From positions 124,001 to 188,000 of the forward strand of contig JAVLRN010000018.1 of assembly GCA_032821775.1 (NCBI GenBank): DNA of 64,000 nucleotides, read 5' to 3'. This DNA comes from Sanguinoderma infundibulare. Taxonomy: Eukaryota > Basidiomycota > Agaricomycetes > Polyporales > Polyporaceae. Shown here piece after piece: positions 12,991 to 22,640 of the stretch. A program made the position numbers and the translations under genes. Below the pieces are notes generated by a model, which was not told where the DNA came from, made no database searches, and saw nothing but the letters and a program-made list of their open reading frames with translations. Positions within the stretch are counted from its first letter, which is position 1, and each line of letters begins with the position of its first letter.

Positions 12991-13323
12991 CACTACGCGC
13001 CCCAAAGGTCGGGATAAGTACGATGAAAAGCAGGGGTAATCGCGTTTCGCGATCGTAGGTCGGGGTTAATTCGGACTGGTAGAAAGTTCGGGAGTTTTAC
13101 GACGTAGTAATAAATCAAGGAAACATGTACCTTTTCGCCACCATATTTGCCGCCCGAGAGATCCGAGGAATACATCGCGATTATGGCGACCAAGTACCAG
13201 ACGAAAAATGACGGTCGTGGGCGCCTCTAGTCATCTTTGTCGTCGACGTCCATCATCCTCCGGGCTCTCTCCCTCAGCGCGGACTTGTGTGCTACTCTTC
13301 CCACTTATCTTCACTCTAGCAGA

Positions 13324-13905
13324 ATGCCGAGTGACCTAGACAAGTTCGTCATCGTCGTCTGCAAGCCGATATCCATTCCACTCAGTCCTTGACGCGCCCG
13401 GCAGACAAATCGAGCAGCTCCTCCGGTTCGAGCCCATCTCCGAAGAGCAAGTCAAGCGGCTTTGTCTCAAGGCTCGCGAGATCCTCATTTAGGAGACCAA
13501 CGTGCAGGTGGTAGACTCCCCAGTAACAGTGAGTACGTCAATTGGTCCTGCGCTGGGACGAACGCGCCAAGTAACACAGGGCATACACGGGCAGTTCTGG
13601 GACATGATGGAGCTCTTCAAGGTCGGCGGACTGTGCCCAGAGACGAACTACCTGTTCATGGGTACGTGCATAGCGCATCGGATGCCTCTTTGCGCTGAGC
13701 TTCGCACCCCAGGTGACTCTGTTGACCGCGGCTTTTACAGCGTTGAGACATTCCTCCTCCTGCTTGCCCTCAAAGTCCGCTATTCTGAACGCATGGCCCT
13801 GATCCGCGGAAACCACGAGTCAAGACAAATCGCCCAGGTTTATGGCTTCTACAACATTGGGCCCTGGCTTTCCACAATCTACGACGATCGTCATTGCAGC
13901 TGCGC
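13324..13905 (+). pseudogene. PP4-type Ser/Thr protein phosphatase catalytic subunit, captured fragment
   Basis: The order [86 protein letters not shown] and RGNHESRQI is the N-terminal half of PP4 (PPH3) catalytic subunits. Lesions: a stop after the first exon near 13399, a TAG at the end of KAREILI (13484-13492 region), loss of the VCGD residues so the metal-binding GDxHG motif is gone, and a break after VYGFYN; the C-terminal half is absent. A retained intron (GTACGT...CCAG, 13661-13711) separates LFMG from the DxVDRG block. It lies inside the CACTA-ended element and is certainly non-functional as a phosphatase. Confidence 0.85.
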
Positions 13906-14089
13906 CTTGGCCGCACCAAATTCGCTTTTCTGCAGTCAACGTCAAGGAACTTGGGAACTTAAATGTGGTGAGTGTCCTGCTACGCTATGGGATTGAATGT
14001 ATTCTAGGTCCCGGGGGATGTGAAGACGCAGGAACATGGACTGTATGGGGCCTCATCTGCGTGCGGATCGCTCAACACTCTTCGTCCAC

Positions 14090-14640
14090 CAGCAAACACA
14101 TCCTGAACGCGCAGATCGCCATCTGCGCGCCGTGCTGCAAGCAATGGTTGGACTGCGCGGAATGCCACGCGGAGACGGAGACGCACCTGTTGGCGAAGAC
14201 GGCATGCAAGAAGGCGTTCCGGAAGGACATGTCCGAGTACGATGAGAGTGATGAGTACTGCCCGCATTGCGATAACCACTATGTGAGTCCTGCGTCCTGC
14301 CTGATGACCTCGCGATGCAAACGTCTGTCCTCGCCAGGTGATTGAGGCCAAGACACCGGGAGAAATGACGAGGGGCACGGGAGGGGTCGGTGGTGCGGGA
14401 GGGGTCGGGGGGAGAGATGACGAGTTCGACGCGAGTTGGTACATATGGGTATGGGTTTGGCACGGGTATCCCCCATGGCTACCCACACCCACACCCACGC
14501 CATTCGCTAAGGTCCATACGCATATGTCTTATCCCTACTGCTCTCGAACGCCCGCGCCCGCCAATGCTATCCAACAATTATGGAATCTCCCCACTGGCTT
14601 TTTCACCATCTCTCCCAGCGTAAATGCCAACTAAGAACCA
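14090..14640 (+). pseudogene. CHY-type zinc-finger protein, captured 3' fragment
   Basis: A frame from about 14096 reads HILNAQIAI, APCCKQWLDCAECHAET, then KAFRKDMSEYDESDEYCPHCDNHY, followed by a 54-nt GT-AG intron and VIEAKTPGEM. Spaced C-x2-C and CxxCH pairs plus CPHC are the C-terminal half of fungal CHY zinc-finger (Hot13-like) proteins, which bind zinc in the mitochondrial intermembrane space. About ten residues between HLLAKT and ACKKAF appear deleted, and the N-terminal half is missing. It shares the CACTA-ended element with the phosphatase fragment. Whether the two fragments are joined in one transcript is unknown. Confidence 0.7.
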
Positions 14641-14892
14641 GTCAAAATCCCCAATAATCCCGGTAATTATGCCTAGATTATCTCTGCGAAATACAACAAC
14701 CATCCTCGTACTTTTCGCTCAGACCGCATTTTGAAGAAGGTCGTAAAAGGGTAAGTTTCTTGGCCATTTTCACTATGTAGAACTACCAGCTAACATAGTG
14801 ATTTTCCCTAGTCCAAAACTCGCATATTCCTCGAACAATACCTCGGGGATTGGACCTCGTCATTTTCCCCACCTACTGGGCGCGCAGTGAAA

Positions 14893-15975
14893 TCAGCTGC
14901 GGGCGATCTCAGTTGTACATGTAAACCGGACTTATCGGCGTCGCATGAGACAACGTCATGGGTGCATGGTGACCGCCATGAGTCGCGACGCCGAGATGTT
15001 GCGACTCTTTGCAACTCGTCCATGACACACTTGCTAAAGCGGGAAACTGGTGCCGTGCCATCTGAAGTGGCAATGGTACAGCAGTCGCCATGTATTTGCG
15101 CTTCCTCTACCTCTAAAAACATACCCTTAACAGACCCAGTGTGGCCCGGGGGTCATGAGTCTTCTCCGTGCCTCCATACATGGGTACGTACGTTGAATCA
15201 CAACGAGAATCACTGAACTACTGACCACATCGGTATGCAGGCGGAATGGGGGATTGACATGACATCCCTCAGGAACCTCCCTACACATGCGTCGTTTTTA
15301 TCACTCCTTCAGGTCAGCGAGCGCCCATTCCGGAAGCGGGATCGCGTTTCGGAACAGGATACAGTTTCCGAGGAGTCGATCACCTTACCGCGTACTCCCT
15401 ACGGAGATGAACCTGGGATCGGCCAGCCAGACTTGCCCGTGAAGGTCGTCGACGCCCATGAAGCCCTTGACTGCTGACCTCGAAAGGATCCGAGCAACGA
15501 TCACATGGCTTGGCGCACGTTATTGCCACCATTGACACTCCGCCCCGAGGTGTGCGCAGTGACACAGCACTGGGTTCGAAGCCTCGAATTGTCGATGCAG
15601 GCATCGCGATGTGTGGCCTTGTGCGGCGCGTCGTCCATCACCACGTTGCCCACGATAAATCTCCGCGTTCAAGTGTATCGAGGACTCGACTATCTGTGAT
15701 GCCGCTTGCGAAGCGAAGCCGAAGCCTAACGGAAGGTAAGCGCACGCCAGTCGAGGGAGAGGAGCTCTGCTTGCACTCGTGAGTCTATATTTCGTCGTTC
15801 TTCCACGGTCAAACTTAGATCTACGTGGGCAGCAAAGTGTCACCCGTTTCTGGCCTTGCTGCTTTTTCGGACAGGTGGTCAGATGCGGTTGCTCGACCAT
15901 TGAGTTCGAGGAGTATATGAGGACGAGGACCGGCACGAGGAACGACATCTCCAGAGCTCCCGGTCGCTTCCCAAG
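14893..15975. other. Upstream region of CE1 esterase copy 1
   Basis: The stretch is conserved in all three segment copies and ends at the esterase start. It holds a small open frame (15235-15477, listed separately) and must include the esterase promoter. A TATA-like GTATATGAG lies at about 15913, some 60 bp before the ATG, in all copies. Confidence 0.5.
15235..15477 (+). CDS. Conserved 80-codon open frame, function unknown (copy 1)
   Basis: The frame MQAEWGIDMTSLRNL... of 80 codons stays open in all three segment copies (26664-26906 and 38553-38795) with only two amino-acid changes. No signal peptide, membrane segment or known motif is seen. It lies 500 bp upstream of the CE1 gene on the same strand. 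It could be a small gene, an exon, or a chance frame preserved because the copies are young; I favour the last two. Confidence 0.25.
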   Translation: MQAEWGIDMTSLRNLPTHASFLSLLQVSERPFRKRDRVSEQDTVSEESITLPRTPYGDEPGIGQPDLPVKVVDAHEALDC

Positions 15976-16895
15976 ATGTTCTCGTTCAAGTACGTGCTGG
16001 GCGTCATCGCCCTCCTACCTCTTATCCAACTCGTCTTCGCCTTGTCGTCCCCCGTCCCGGCAGCCACCACCGGCCTGGCCTCGATCCCCGCCTCGACGCT
16101 CACCCAGATATTCAATTTTGGCCCGAACCCGAACAATGTCCTCATGTTTGTCTACAAGCCCGCGAAGGTCGCTCCCAACCCAGCGCTGATCGTCGCGAGC
16201 CATTGTATGTCCCGTTTCTCGAACCTACTGACCGCATATATGCTGCCCGGGTCTAACGTGATGCCCTGCGTATGACACAGTCTGCACCGGTACTGCACAA
16301 GAGTACTTCGAAGGCTCCAAGTTTGCCTCCCTCTCCGAGACGTTTGGCTACGTCGTCCTCTTCCCCTCCTCCGTGAGTCTACCAGCTCCGTCCCTGTCCT
16401 TAGATCACCGCCGGGCCCACTGACATCGTTTCCCCTTCCCTCTCCCGACCTCCGGTTACCCGCTGCTCCGCTCGCGCTCGCGCTCGCGCCGGTGCTGCAG
16501 CCCCACCCGGGCACCTGCTGGGACGTCTCCTCCACCGCGACGCTCACGCACAACGGCGGCGGGGACTCGCTCGGGATCGCGTCCGCCGCGCGCTTCGCGC
16601 TCGCCAACTGGGGCGTCGACCCGTCCCGCGTCTTCGCCGCCGGCACGTCCTCGGGTGCGATGATGACGAGCGTGCTCGCGGGCGCGTACCCGGACGTGTT
16701 CCGCGCCGGGGTCGTCGACTCGGGCGTCGCATTCGGGTGCTTCGCGCTGCCCCGCGAGCCGGACGACTCGTGGAACGAGCAGTGCGCGGAGGGGGACCTA
16801 GTGTTGACCGGCGCGCAGTGGGCGCAGAGGGTGTTCAATGCCTTCCCTGGCTTCACCGGTGCGAGGCCGAAGATGCAGGTTTGGCACGGGACCGC
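15976..16895 (+). pseudogene. CE1 carbohydrate esterase, 3'-truncated copy 1
   Basis: Exons 15976-16204, 16281-16372 and 16501-16895 match the intact copy at 39285 almost base for base. The N-terminal signal peptide and the nucleophile motif GTSSG are kept. Homology stops a few bases into intron 3 (about 16903), so the last exon with the catalytic Asp (after WHGTA) and His (GVGHTV) is lost. The donor is followed by unrelated sequence. The product cannot be an active esterase. The first 660 bp are closer to copy 3 than to copy 2, which suggests conversion between copies 1 and 3. Confidence 0.88.
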
Positions 16896-17037
16896 GTGAG
16901 TGGCCTCCGGAGGACATGCAGATGCTGTCGGCGGCGGGCGGGGCGACGAAGCGCGTTCGGGTGGGCGCGGGTGCGTTGTTTGGTCCATCAAAGCACGCGG
17001 TTTCCTGCCTTGGAAACAAACAGGGACTTAGGCACAG

Positions 17038-17120
17038 AGCTGGGGGTGGTATTTTGGCAGTGCTGGGGGTGGCATTCTGGCAGCGCTGGGGTGTATTTGA
17101 GCTGGGGGTGTATTGGGCGG
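17038..17120. repeat. Degenerate GCTGGGGGTG tandem repeat (copy 1)
   Basis: Four imperfect units of 16-24 bp, each starting GCTGGGGTG or GCTGGGGGTG. The same array is at 28467-28549 in copy 2. Confidence 0.75.
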
Positions 17121-17310
17121 AGGGATTGCGGGGGGTTCATTTGGGAGACATTGGTTGTGGACGCGCAGACAGACACTCATGTACAGTACTCGAACGCAAT
17201 ATATTTGTTCCTCCCTTCCTTGGTACAGTGTGAACGTGGACATGGAGAGGACGGTGTACAGACGCAAGTAGAGTACTCGAAAAGTTATGAAAGGTAACAG
17301 CAGACGGATG

Positions 17311-17385
17311 CGAGATACCGACTATCTGGGGAGAACGCGAGTGATGTGATGGCCGCGTTGAGACCATGGAACCATTCATGGGAGG
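17311..17385 (-). pseudogene. WD40-gene fragment (copy 1)
   Basis: The stretch with CGACTATCTGGGGAGAACGC and the following CATTCATGGGAG matches 46897-46975 inside the WD40 gene, in the same orientation. It is far too short to be functional. The copy 2 equivalent is at 28740-28814. Confidence 0.65.
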
Positions 17386-17689
17386 CAAAAGGTTACAAAA
17401 GTACATCAGCAAGATCCGCATGTATCAATGCGCTCGCCCGCCGCAGAGAGTCATTTGCACCTCTCAAAACCGCCGGCGCAGCGGCTGGAACGCGTACTGC
17501 GAACAGAAAGTTAGAACAAGCTCGAACGCGACTCAAATATCGCATTCAGTAGCCAGAAGACTATACGCTACAACTCGGAAAGTCAAAGTCGCGCCTTGCC
17601 CCTCCCCAGCAATCGACCCGTGCAAGACTGCAAGAAATGAACCGCAACAGCTGCCGTCAGGGAGCGAAGAGATCCAGATCACATCACGA

Positions 17690-19650
17690 CACACCCCTCC
17701 CCGAGGCAGGCCTTCATGACCTCCATGCCGGCGGATCGCCAGCATGCCGATGAAGACGTGCCAGATCGCGTGCGACCTGCCGCCGAGCTAGTCGAGCCAC
17801 CACACGGATGGCCAGTGCGACGCAACGACGCAACGACGCACTCGGGGAAACAGGCGTCGCGTAGAAGACGAGCCTGACGATGTACGATGTGAGGGAGGGG
17901 AGGACCGGGTCACAGAGGCGCCGGAGAGAGAGGGACAGGCTCGGGTGGAGGAGCGGGGTTGAGCAGGGCACGCACAGAGACTCTCAACGTGATCCGGAGC
18001 ATGTCCAGAGTCGGCGAGGGTGGGCTCGCGACCAAGTCCGCGAGGTCTAGTTCCATCTCGTTCTCGCTCGCGTCCGTGCATTAGCGCAGCGGCGTAGACG
18101 GGAGGGGTATAGGGATGGGTGAGGATGGCAGGAGGGTCAAGTCCGAGTCTAACTGCTGGCAGTATTCCTGTGGCAGAGTGGCATGCTGGACCGTGTGACC
18201 GGAGCGTGGGCTAGGACCAGATTTGGACAGACACGCGGGGGAGGATAGCGGTGATGACAGTGGCGAGGAGATGGGGGAGGAGGGTGGCAGGACGTCGTCG
18301 AGTGCCGTGTTCCCATGCGCAGACGGAGGCATCGTGGTGGCACGGCGCGAGACGGAGAGTGCGTGAATCGGCATAACGGGACGAGGGACAGAAAAAGGGA
18401 GGTCTGCCGGGGCGGCCGAGGTGCATTGGGAGTTGCAAATGGGATGACGAGGTTCTGCAGGAGGAGCAGCAGATGATGAGGGCAAGGGGAGAGGGTGGGG
18501 GAAGGCGCGGGTGCGGAGCTTGACAGGAGGGCGGTCATGCTCGGAAGAGGTAGTGAAGGATATGCGGTGGAGACAAAGGCATGTAGAGTCTGGAGAGTTC
18601 TAGCAAGGGTGCGATGCTGCTGAACGCCAGGCAGAGGAAGAATGTAATCTGTGTGTTCCGAACATGATTTCGGTGTGGATGTTTAGCGGGATACAATCTT
18701 CAGGAACTCACCTTGTACTCGCTGGGAAACACCCCGAGCCCAACATGCGCAGGTTCCAAGGCAAGCCGCGCCTCGACTACATCTTCTACCGCCAGCCGAG
18801 CCGCCTCCACGCGACCACACGCACACCCGTCCTCCGCGCTGTCAAGACGCGTTGGTTAAACCAGTCCGTAAACGGGAGGATGCCGCCAGAGAACCCGATG
18901 GCAAGGCAGACCAGCATGAATGCATCACGCTCGAATGGCTGGCACTGGAGGCCGTAATAGATGACTCGGACGGTGCCGATGCTTTCGCTAATGAGCATGG
19001 TGGACCTCGGACAGGCGTCAGACAGCTCCAGCGCCATGCAAAAACCAACCCTGACACTCACCAGCCAATTCCGACGTCGTCGACCCTAGCGCAGAAATTC
19101 AAACTGTCGGGGTGCGCCGCGCCAGCCATGGTGCGACATAGCGCGCCGGTAAAGAGATAGAGCAATGCGAATAAAGTGAATGTGACTTTGGCCGGTTTCT
19201 GGATGTCAGACGCATCGTAGGATGGAGAGAAACGGAAGAGTGCGAAGGACCAGAGCAAGAAGGGTATCAAATGCGTGTGGATATTCACTGCAAGTTCGGC
19301 CAGCCAATCATAAGTAGCTTGCTCAAATCGATAAATGCTGAGGTACGCACGGGTCTCATTGTGCAGAGCGAATAACGAGAAGACGAGTCGCACCTAATCA
19401 TGTAGCATCTGCACTTTCGGATGGAAGGGCATGAGCCAAGCCCCAATCGCCAAGAGAGCTGAACTCACCTCGTGCTGTGCAAACTCCGCCGCATGCCCCG
19501 TGAGGAGATTGATGAGATAAGAGGCGAGAGTCGACGACGATACATGAGGAAGTATGGAGGCGAGCCATCCTCGGCTGCCAGACGAGCACGGCGCGAAGGA
19601 GACCGGAAGGCGGCAGAGAAGAGGACAGACGGTGAAGGTGACGAGCATGC
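17690..19650 (-). pseudogene. PAQR/HlyIII-family receptor (Izh-like) gene, dead copy 1
   Basis: Minus-strand exons spell the seven-helix PAQR pattern: RLVFSLFALHNET, NIHTHLIPFLLWS, FTLFALLYLFTGALCRTM, CARVDDVGIGW, VIYYGLQC, GFSGGILPFTDWFNQR, ITFFLCLAFSSIAPL, SYIVRLVFYAT, and the terminal SHAIWHVFIG. PAQR proteins are membrane receptors or ceramidase-like enzymes. GT-AG introns separate the pieces. Lesions: TAG directly before RLVFS (about 19396), a frameshift from expansion of an 8-bp unit GCGTCGTT to almost three copies near 17820-17845, and TAG between WWLD and LGGRSH. All are shared by copy 2. The family call is strong; the exact exon ends are approximate. Confidence 0.8.
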
Positions 19651-20059
19651 GTCAGGAATCGTAATGGGAGCGGTAACAATAGCAGCGCTAGACTCGAGAT
19701 CAGGAGAAGGAGAAAGAGTACGTGAGGGTCTGTGGGCAATATATGGACTTCCCGGCGCCATACTCACCTGCCTTTCGCACCATCCCTGGAAACCCCGGCG
19801 TGGGGTGGTTCATGCTGCTGGGTGCAGAATCTGCGATTAGCGGCAGGCACAGATTTACAAAGTCAGAGGTTAGCCGATGTACGTCCCCGAAGCCGGTAAT
19901 TTGCGGAGACGCTTGTTACGTTGCAATTTCCGTCTCAAACGCCCATGGATCGGCTCGGTGGTGGCGGAGATGGCTGCTGGCCAATTTCCGTGCATCGGGG
20001 ATCCCGACAGTAAAGAAGGTTGTCTGTGTGGATGGCGGGCAGGTGCTGGCATGACTGAC

Positions 20060-20321
20060 CTTCTTCGGCGGGTGGCCGTTGCGGTTGCATGTCCAGCATA
20101 AGTTCACGACTGCAGCGGGGTGGTGCATGGGCACGTTTGCATTCGGGTTGATGGCCATGAGCTGGGCCTGGGTCGCCTGTAGGACCGCGCGCAACATCGT
20201 GTTCTCGATCCAGAGCTGATTGATGATCGTCCGCCGCTCTTCCCACCGCCGGTTCGCCTTGTCCGCGGATGCGAGCGCGGTGTCGAGCAGCCGAGAGCGC
20301 GATTCGAGTGTTTTTACGTGC
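20060..20321 (-). pseudogene. Isolated coiled-coil exon with CxxC motif (copy 1)
   Basis: After a CAG acceptor a clean frame reads HVKTLESRSRLLDTALASA, then a charged helix (RRWEERRTIINQ) and ends CWTCNRNGHPPKK before a GTCAGT donor. The heptad-rich part suggests a coiled coil; C-x2-C-x4-H looks like part of a zinc knuckle. Upstream and downstream exons were not found. In copy 2 the donor is mutated from GTCAGT to TTCAGT. Gene of origin unknown. Confidence 0.5.
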
Positions 20322-20975
20322 CTGCAGAATGTCACAAAGCAACGAGCACTGGGGTGCTGGAACATATTTGTGATCAGCACGGGACACACCGTGACAGGCT
20401 TCAATTACGCACTGATCTCGTCGTTCTCGGAACGCGCGCTGGGCCTTCCTGTTCTCTTCTACTCGTTTGCCCTGGCTGAGCGTCTGCCCGGAAGATGTGT
20501 TACGCGACTGGGCCTGCTCCGGCTGCAGTTAAGGCGGCGGACCTCTGACATTGTCGTATTCTGTCAGCATCGCATATGTTCCGTGTGTTGCTGGGCGAGC
20601 AGACAGGGTAACCGACAGTCAGCGTATTGTAGAGAAATACGAGCATTGCAACCAGGCGTGCCCCAAGCCTTCGGGCCACACGGCAAGAGCAGACGTAATG
20701 ACAGCTGGGTTATGGCCAGCTCCTGGTTGGGTGGTTCTGTTGCCAGACGGAGTTGGAGTGCGCAAAGGGGGCAATATTAAATCATCTACATCAGCTAGGC
20801 AGCCGGACTAGTGCGATTTTCATGCACCTTTCGAGCGGCACGGCCGGCCACAATATCACGTCCGGCTCTAATCGCTTCGCTTGACCATTTCACATGAACC
20901 TGACAATATCGCGTGCTGTTCATCTCCAATCAGCACCTCTTCCAAAATTAGCCACATGCAGATGCACGGCCATGA
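20322..20975. other. Non-coding stretch between the coiled-coil exon and HET piece (copy 1)
   Basis: Nothing supportable. Open frames at 20220-20811 are antisense shadows of the coiled-coil exon or lack motifs. Confidence 0.4.
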
Positions 20976-21135
20976 ATGCGTCTGCTAGACACCACGATGG
21001 CCAAGTTCCGATGGTCAACGAGCCACGCCACGTTCAGTACGCCATCATCTTCCACGTCTGGATCAGAGAGGGCGAGGGCCCCCCTGAGCAGATCTTCGAG
21101 GAAGTCACAAAGATCCTGAAAAAGGCCACTCGTCA
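20976..21135 (+). pseudogene. HET-gene 5' fragment, sense orientation (copy 1)
   Basis: The start codon region, the HVQYAII block, the HVW motif and ILKKA of the HET gene at 41372 are recognisable. Small indels break the frame (for example loss of a G in the RWV codons), and homology ends after ILKKAT. It is unable to make a HET domain. The equivalent in copy 2 is 32404-32565. Confidence 0.75.
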
Positions 21136-21658
21136 CAAGCGTCGACTTCGGGTTATTGGGTGGCAGCTTACAATCGCGCCCTGGCCCTCTGGAGTACACA
21201 GTGGAGTTTGATACCTACTGACTTGGAGAAATGGGGAGCGGAGGTTCACGATCGAGGCCATCTCTTGCAATGACCATCTGCCGACCACTGCGCATACGTC
21301 AGTCCTAGTGGCCGAGACGGAGTCGGTGACCAATAGTGTCATGCCAGCCGAGTCGAATCCGAGAGCCTTTGGCACAAAATGCTTACCGATGGAAGCCCGT
21401 GCTTGTCGCATCCCGGGGTTAGGACCCTGCTCGCGTATCACGGCGAGCGCGCGCGCGCAAAATTTCGTGTCTGGACGAGTATCGCCCCTCCGCCGAGGTT
21501 CCATTTAGAACTTTATCTGCGTACACCGACCGTCAGTATTCTATATCCAGCACTTGGGATTGGACAGACAAGGAACCCTGACACTAGTCTACGCTTACGC
21601 ATCTGCGCATCTTCGGTGTACGCACTTGCTCCGTGCCGACAGAGACGTAATTGAGTTG
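21136..21658 (-). other. Uncharacterised fragment between HET pieces (copy 1)
   Basis: On the minus strand a frame of about 95 codons up to 21504 (FVPKALGFDSAGMTLLVTDS, then VNLRSPFLQVSRYQTP) has coding-like composition and is kept in copy 2 (to 32932). No family is recognised. It could be an exon of a lost gene. Confidence 0.35.
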
Positions 21659-22027
21659 TCAGTTGGGAAGGCTTTGCCACGGGAGCACAGACGTTCTCGC
21701 AGACGATGCAAAGTCTCGTGGGGAAAGCACAAACAGGTTCCGCACATATGTGCCATCCCAGATGGACTGGCTTGGTTCCTCCCAGAAGTGGGTGACGTCT
21801 GGCGATGCGTCGTCTACGAGTTGTCTCAAAGTGCGAGACCCCAGACGAAGAGGCTCTGGTCCGACGTCTGCTGGCGCGTTCTTGGCACCAAGGCGATGCT
21901 CGCTACCGTCATCGAGCAAGTGGCCAGAATCGACTACGCGATCTTGACCCACAACGCATCCTTGGATACAGTCAGCGTCGCGCGACGTATATCGGAACTT
22001 GGCCGTCCTTGTGTCTAAGAGACGCAT
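21659..22027 (-). pseudogene. Chimeric inverted HET open frame (copy 1)
   Basis: A 122-codon minus-strand frame starts with the HET opening MRLLDTRTAKFR, runs through the antisense of the HET core (equivalent to 41877-42000), then returns to sense HET sequence (HFWEEPSQSIWDG...LSPRDFASSARTSVLP, equivalent to 42150-42340). The upstream 250 bp (22028-22280) are the inverted HET promoter. The chain has no complete HET domain. Such a join needs at least an internal inversion and a deletion. It is still open in both copies 1 and 2, except that an element is inserted in copy 2. I treat it as a relic. Confidence 0.7.
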
Positions 22028-22290
22028 CCACGATCGTACATCTGCGGGTGATTAGTTTCAGTAGGAAGCAGCGAAAATGACAACCGATTGCAAAACAGTA
22101 AGTAGGCGTTTCGAAAAAACAAACTCGTTTAGCTCGCCTACTTGGCCGAGTCCGATCTGACCCCCAATTTGAAAGGCAGGCGGCAAGGGCGGTAGGCGGC
22201 GTCCGCGGAGACTGGGCATCCGCCCCAGCACCTGACCATCAGATCGTGGCTCAGAAGGGCTCGACAAAGTAAGCGAGTATGATGCACACT
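22028..22290 (-). promoter_or_regulatory. Inverted duplicate of the HET upstream region (copy 1)
   Basis: Read backwards it matches 41085-41371, the 5' flank of the intact HET gene, including TTTCGAAA, CCTACTT and the stretch just before the start codon. The copy 2 equivalent is 34366-34628. Promoter activity is inferred only from position. Confidence 0.6.
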
Positions 22291-22479
22291 CACCTTGCAG
22301 TTCGCGTCACTCCGGAGCATCAAGCGAGCCAGCCAAGAGCAGGGTCCAGAGGAAATAGAGGCGTATTCCGGTCGCTTAGTCCTAGAGTATGCCGTACAGA
22401 GCAAGAAGCGGCAGAAACATCATCACCCTGGCACCATCCTGAACCTAAAACCCGCCACGCTGCCCGGGGTGAATGGCCG

Positions 22480-22640
22480 TCGTCATGATGGTGACCATCC
22501 GGATTCCGCAGAGTCGCACACGTCTAGTGCCCAATGCGAGTGGCCCTCCAACGTGAAGAGCTGCTGTCCTGTATGCGCATCCCAGATCCGGACAGTTTTT
22601 TCTGTACAGTTCGCGGACGAGTTGTGCTCATACTGCGCTT
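22480..22640 (-). pseudogene. WD40-repeat fragment (copy 1)
   Basis: The minus-strand frame reads TVRIWDAHTGQQLFTLEGHS, nearly the same as one blade of the WD40 gene at 46005-47111 (VRIWDAHTGQQVFTLEGHS). The flanks diverge and a stop follows soon. Equivalent in copy 2: 34818-34978. Confidence 0.75.

Larger units (their letters stand above)
12991..14889. mobile_element. Non-autonomous CACTA-type element carrying gene fragments (Pack-type)
   Basis: Copy 1 has 1899 bp that copies 2 and 3 lack. The left end reads CACTACGCGCCC and the right end read backwards is CACTGCGCGCCC, so the termini are inverted repeats of CACTA/EnSpm type. The insertion is flanked by AAA on both sides (12988-12990 and 14890-14892), while the empty sites carry AAA once (25822-25824 and 38202-38204); a 3-bp target duplication is the CACTA rule. 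No transposase is encoded. Inside lie a fragment of a PP4-type phosphatase gene and a fragment of a CHY zinc-finger gene with their introns, so capture was at DNA level. Confidence 0.85.
16903..17690. other. Rearranged region after the truncated esterase (copy 1)
   Basis: This joins the broken esterase to the PAQR relic. It contains a degenerate 22-28 bp tandem repeat rich in GCTGGGGGTG (17038-17120) and a short WD40-gene fragment (17311-17385). No intact gene is present. It is identical base for base to 28332-29119 in copy 2 as far as I can compare. Confidence 0.6.

Noticed and set aside
16152..16991. Long minus-strand frames opposite the esterase copies (also 27695-28420 and 39461-40321)
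   Set aside because: They are antisense shadows of the GC-rich esterase exons; the plus strand explains conservation and splice sites.
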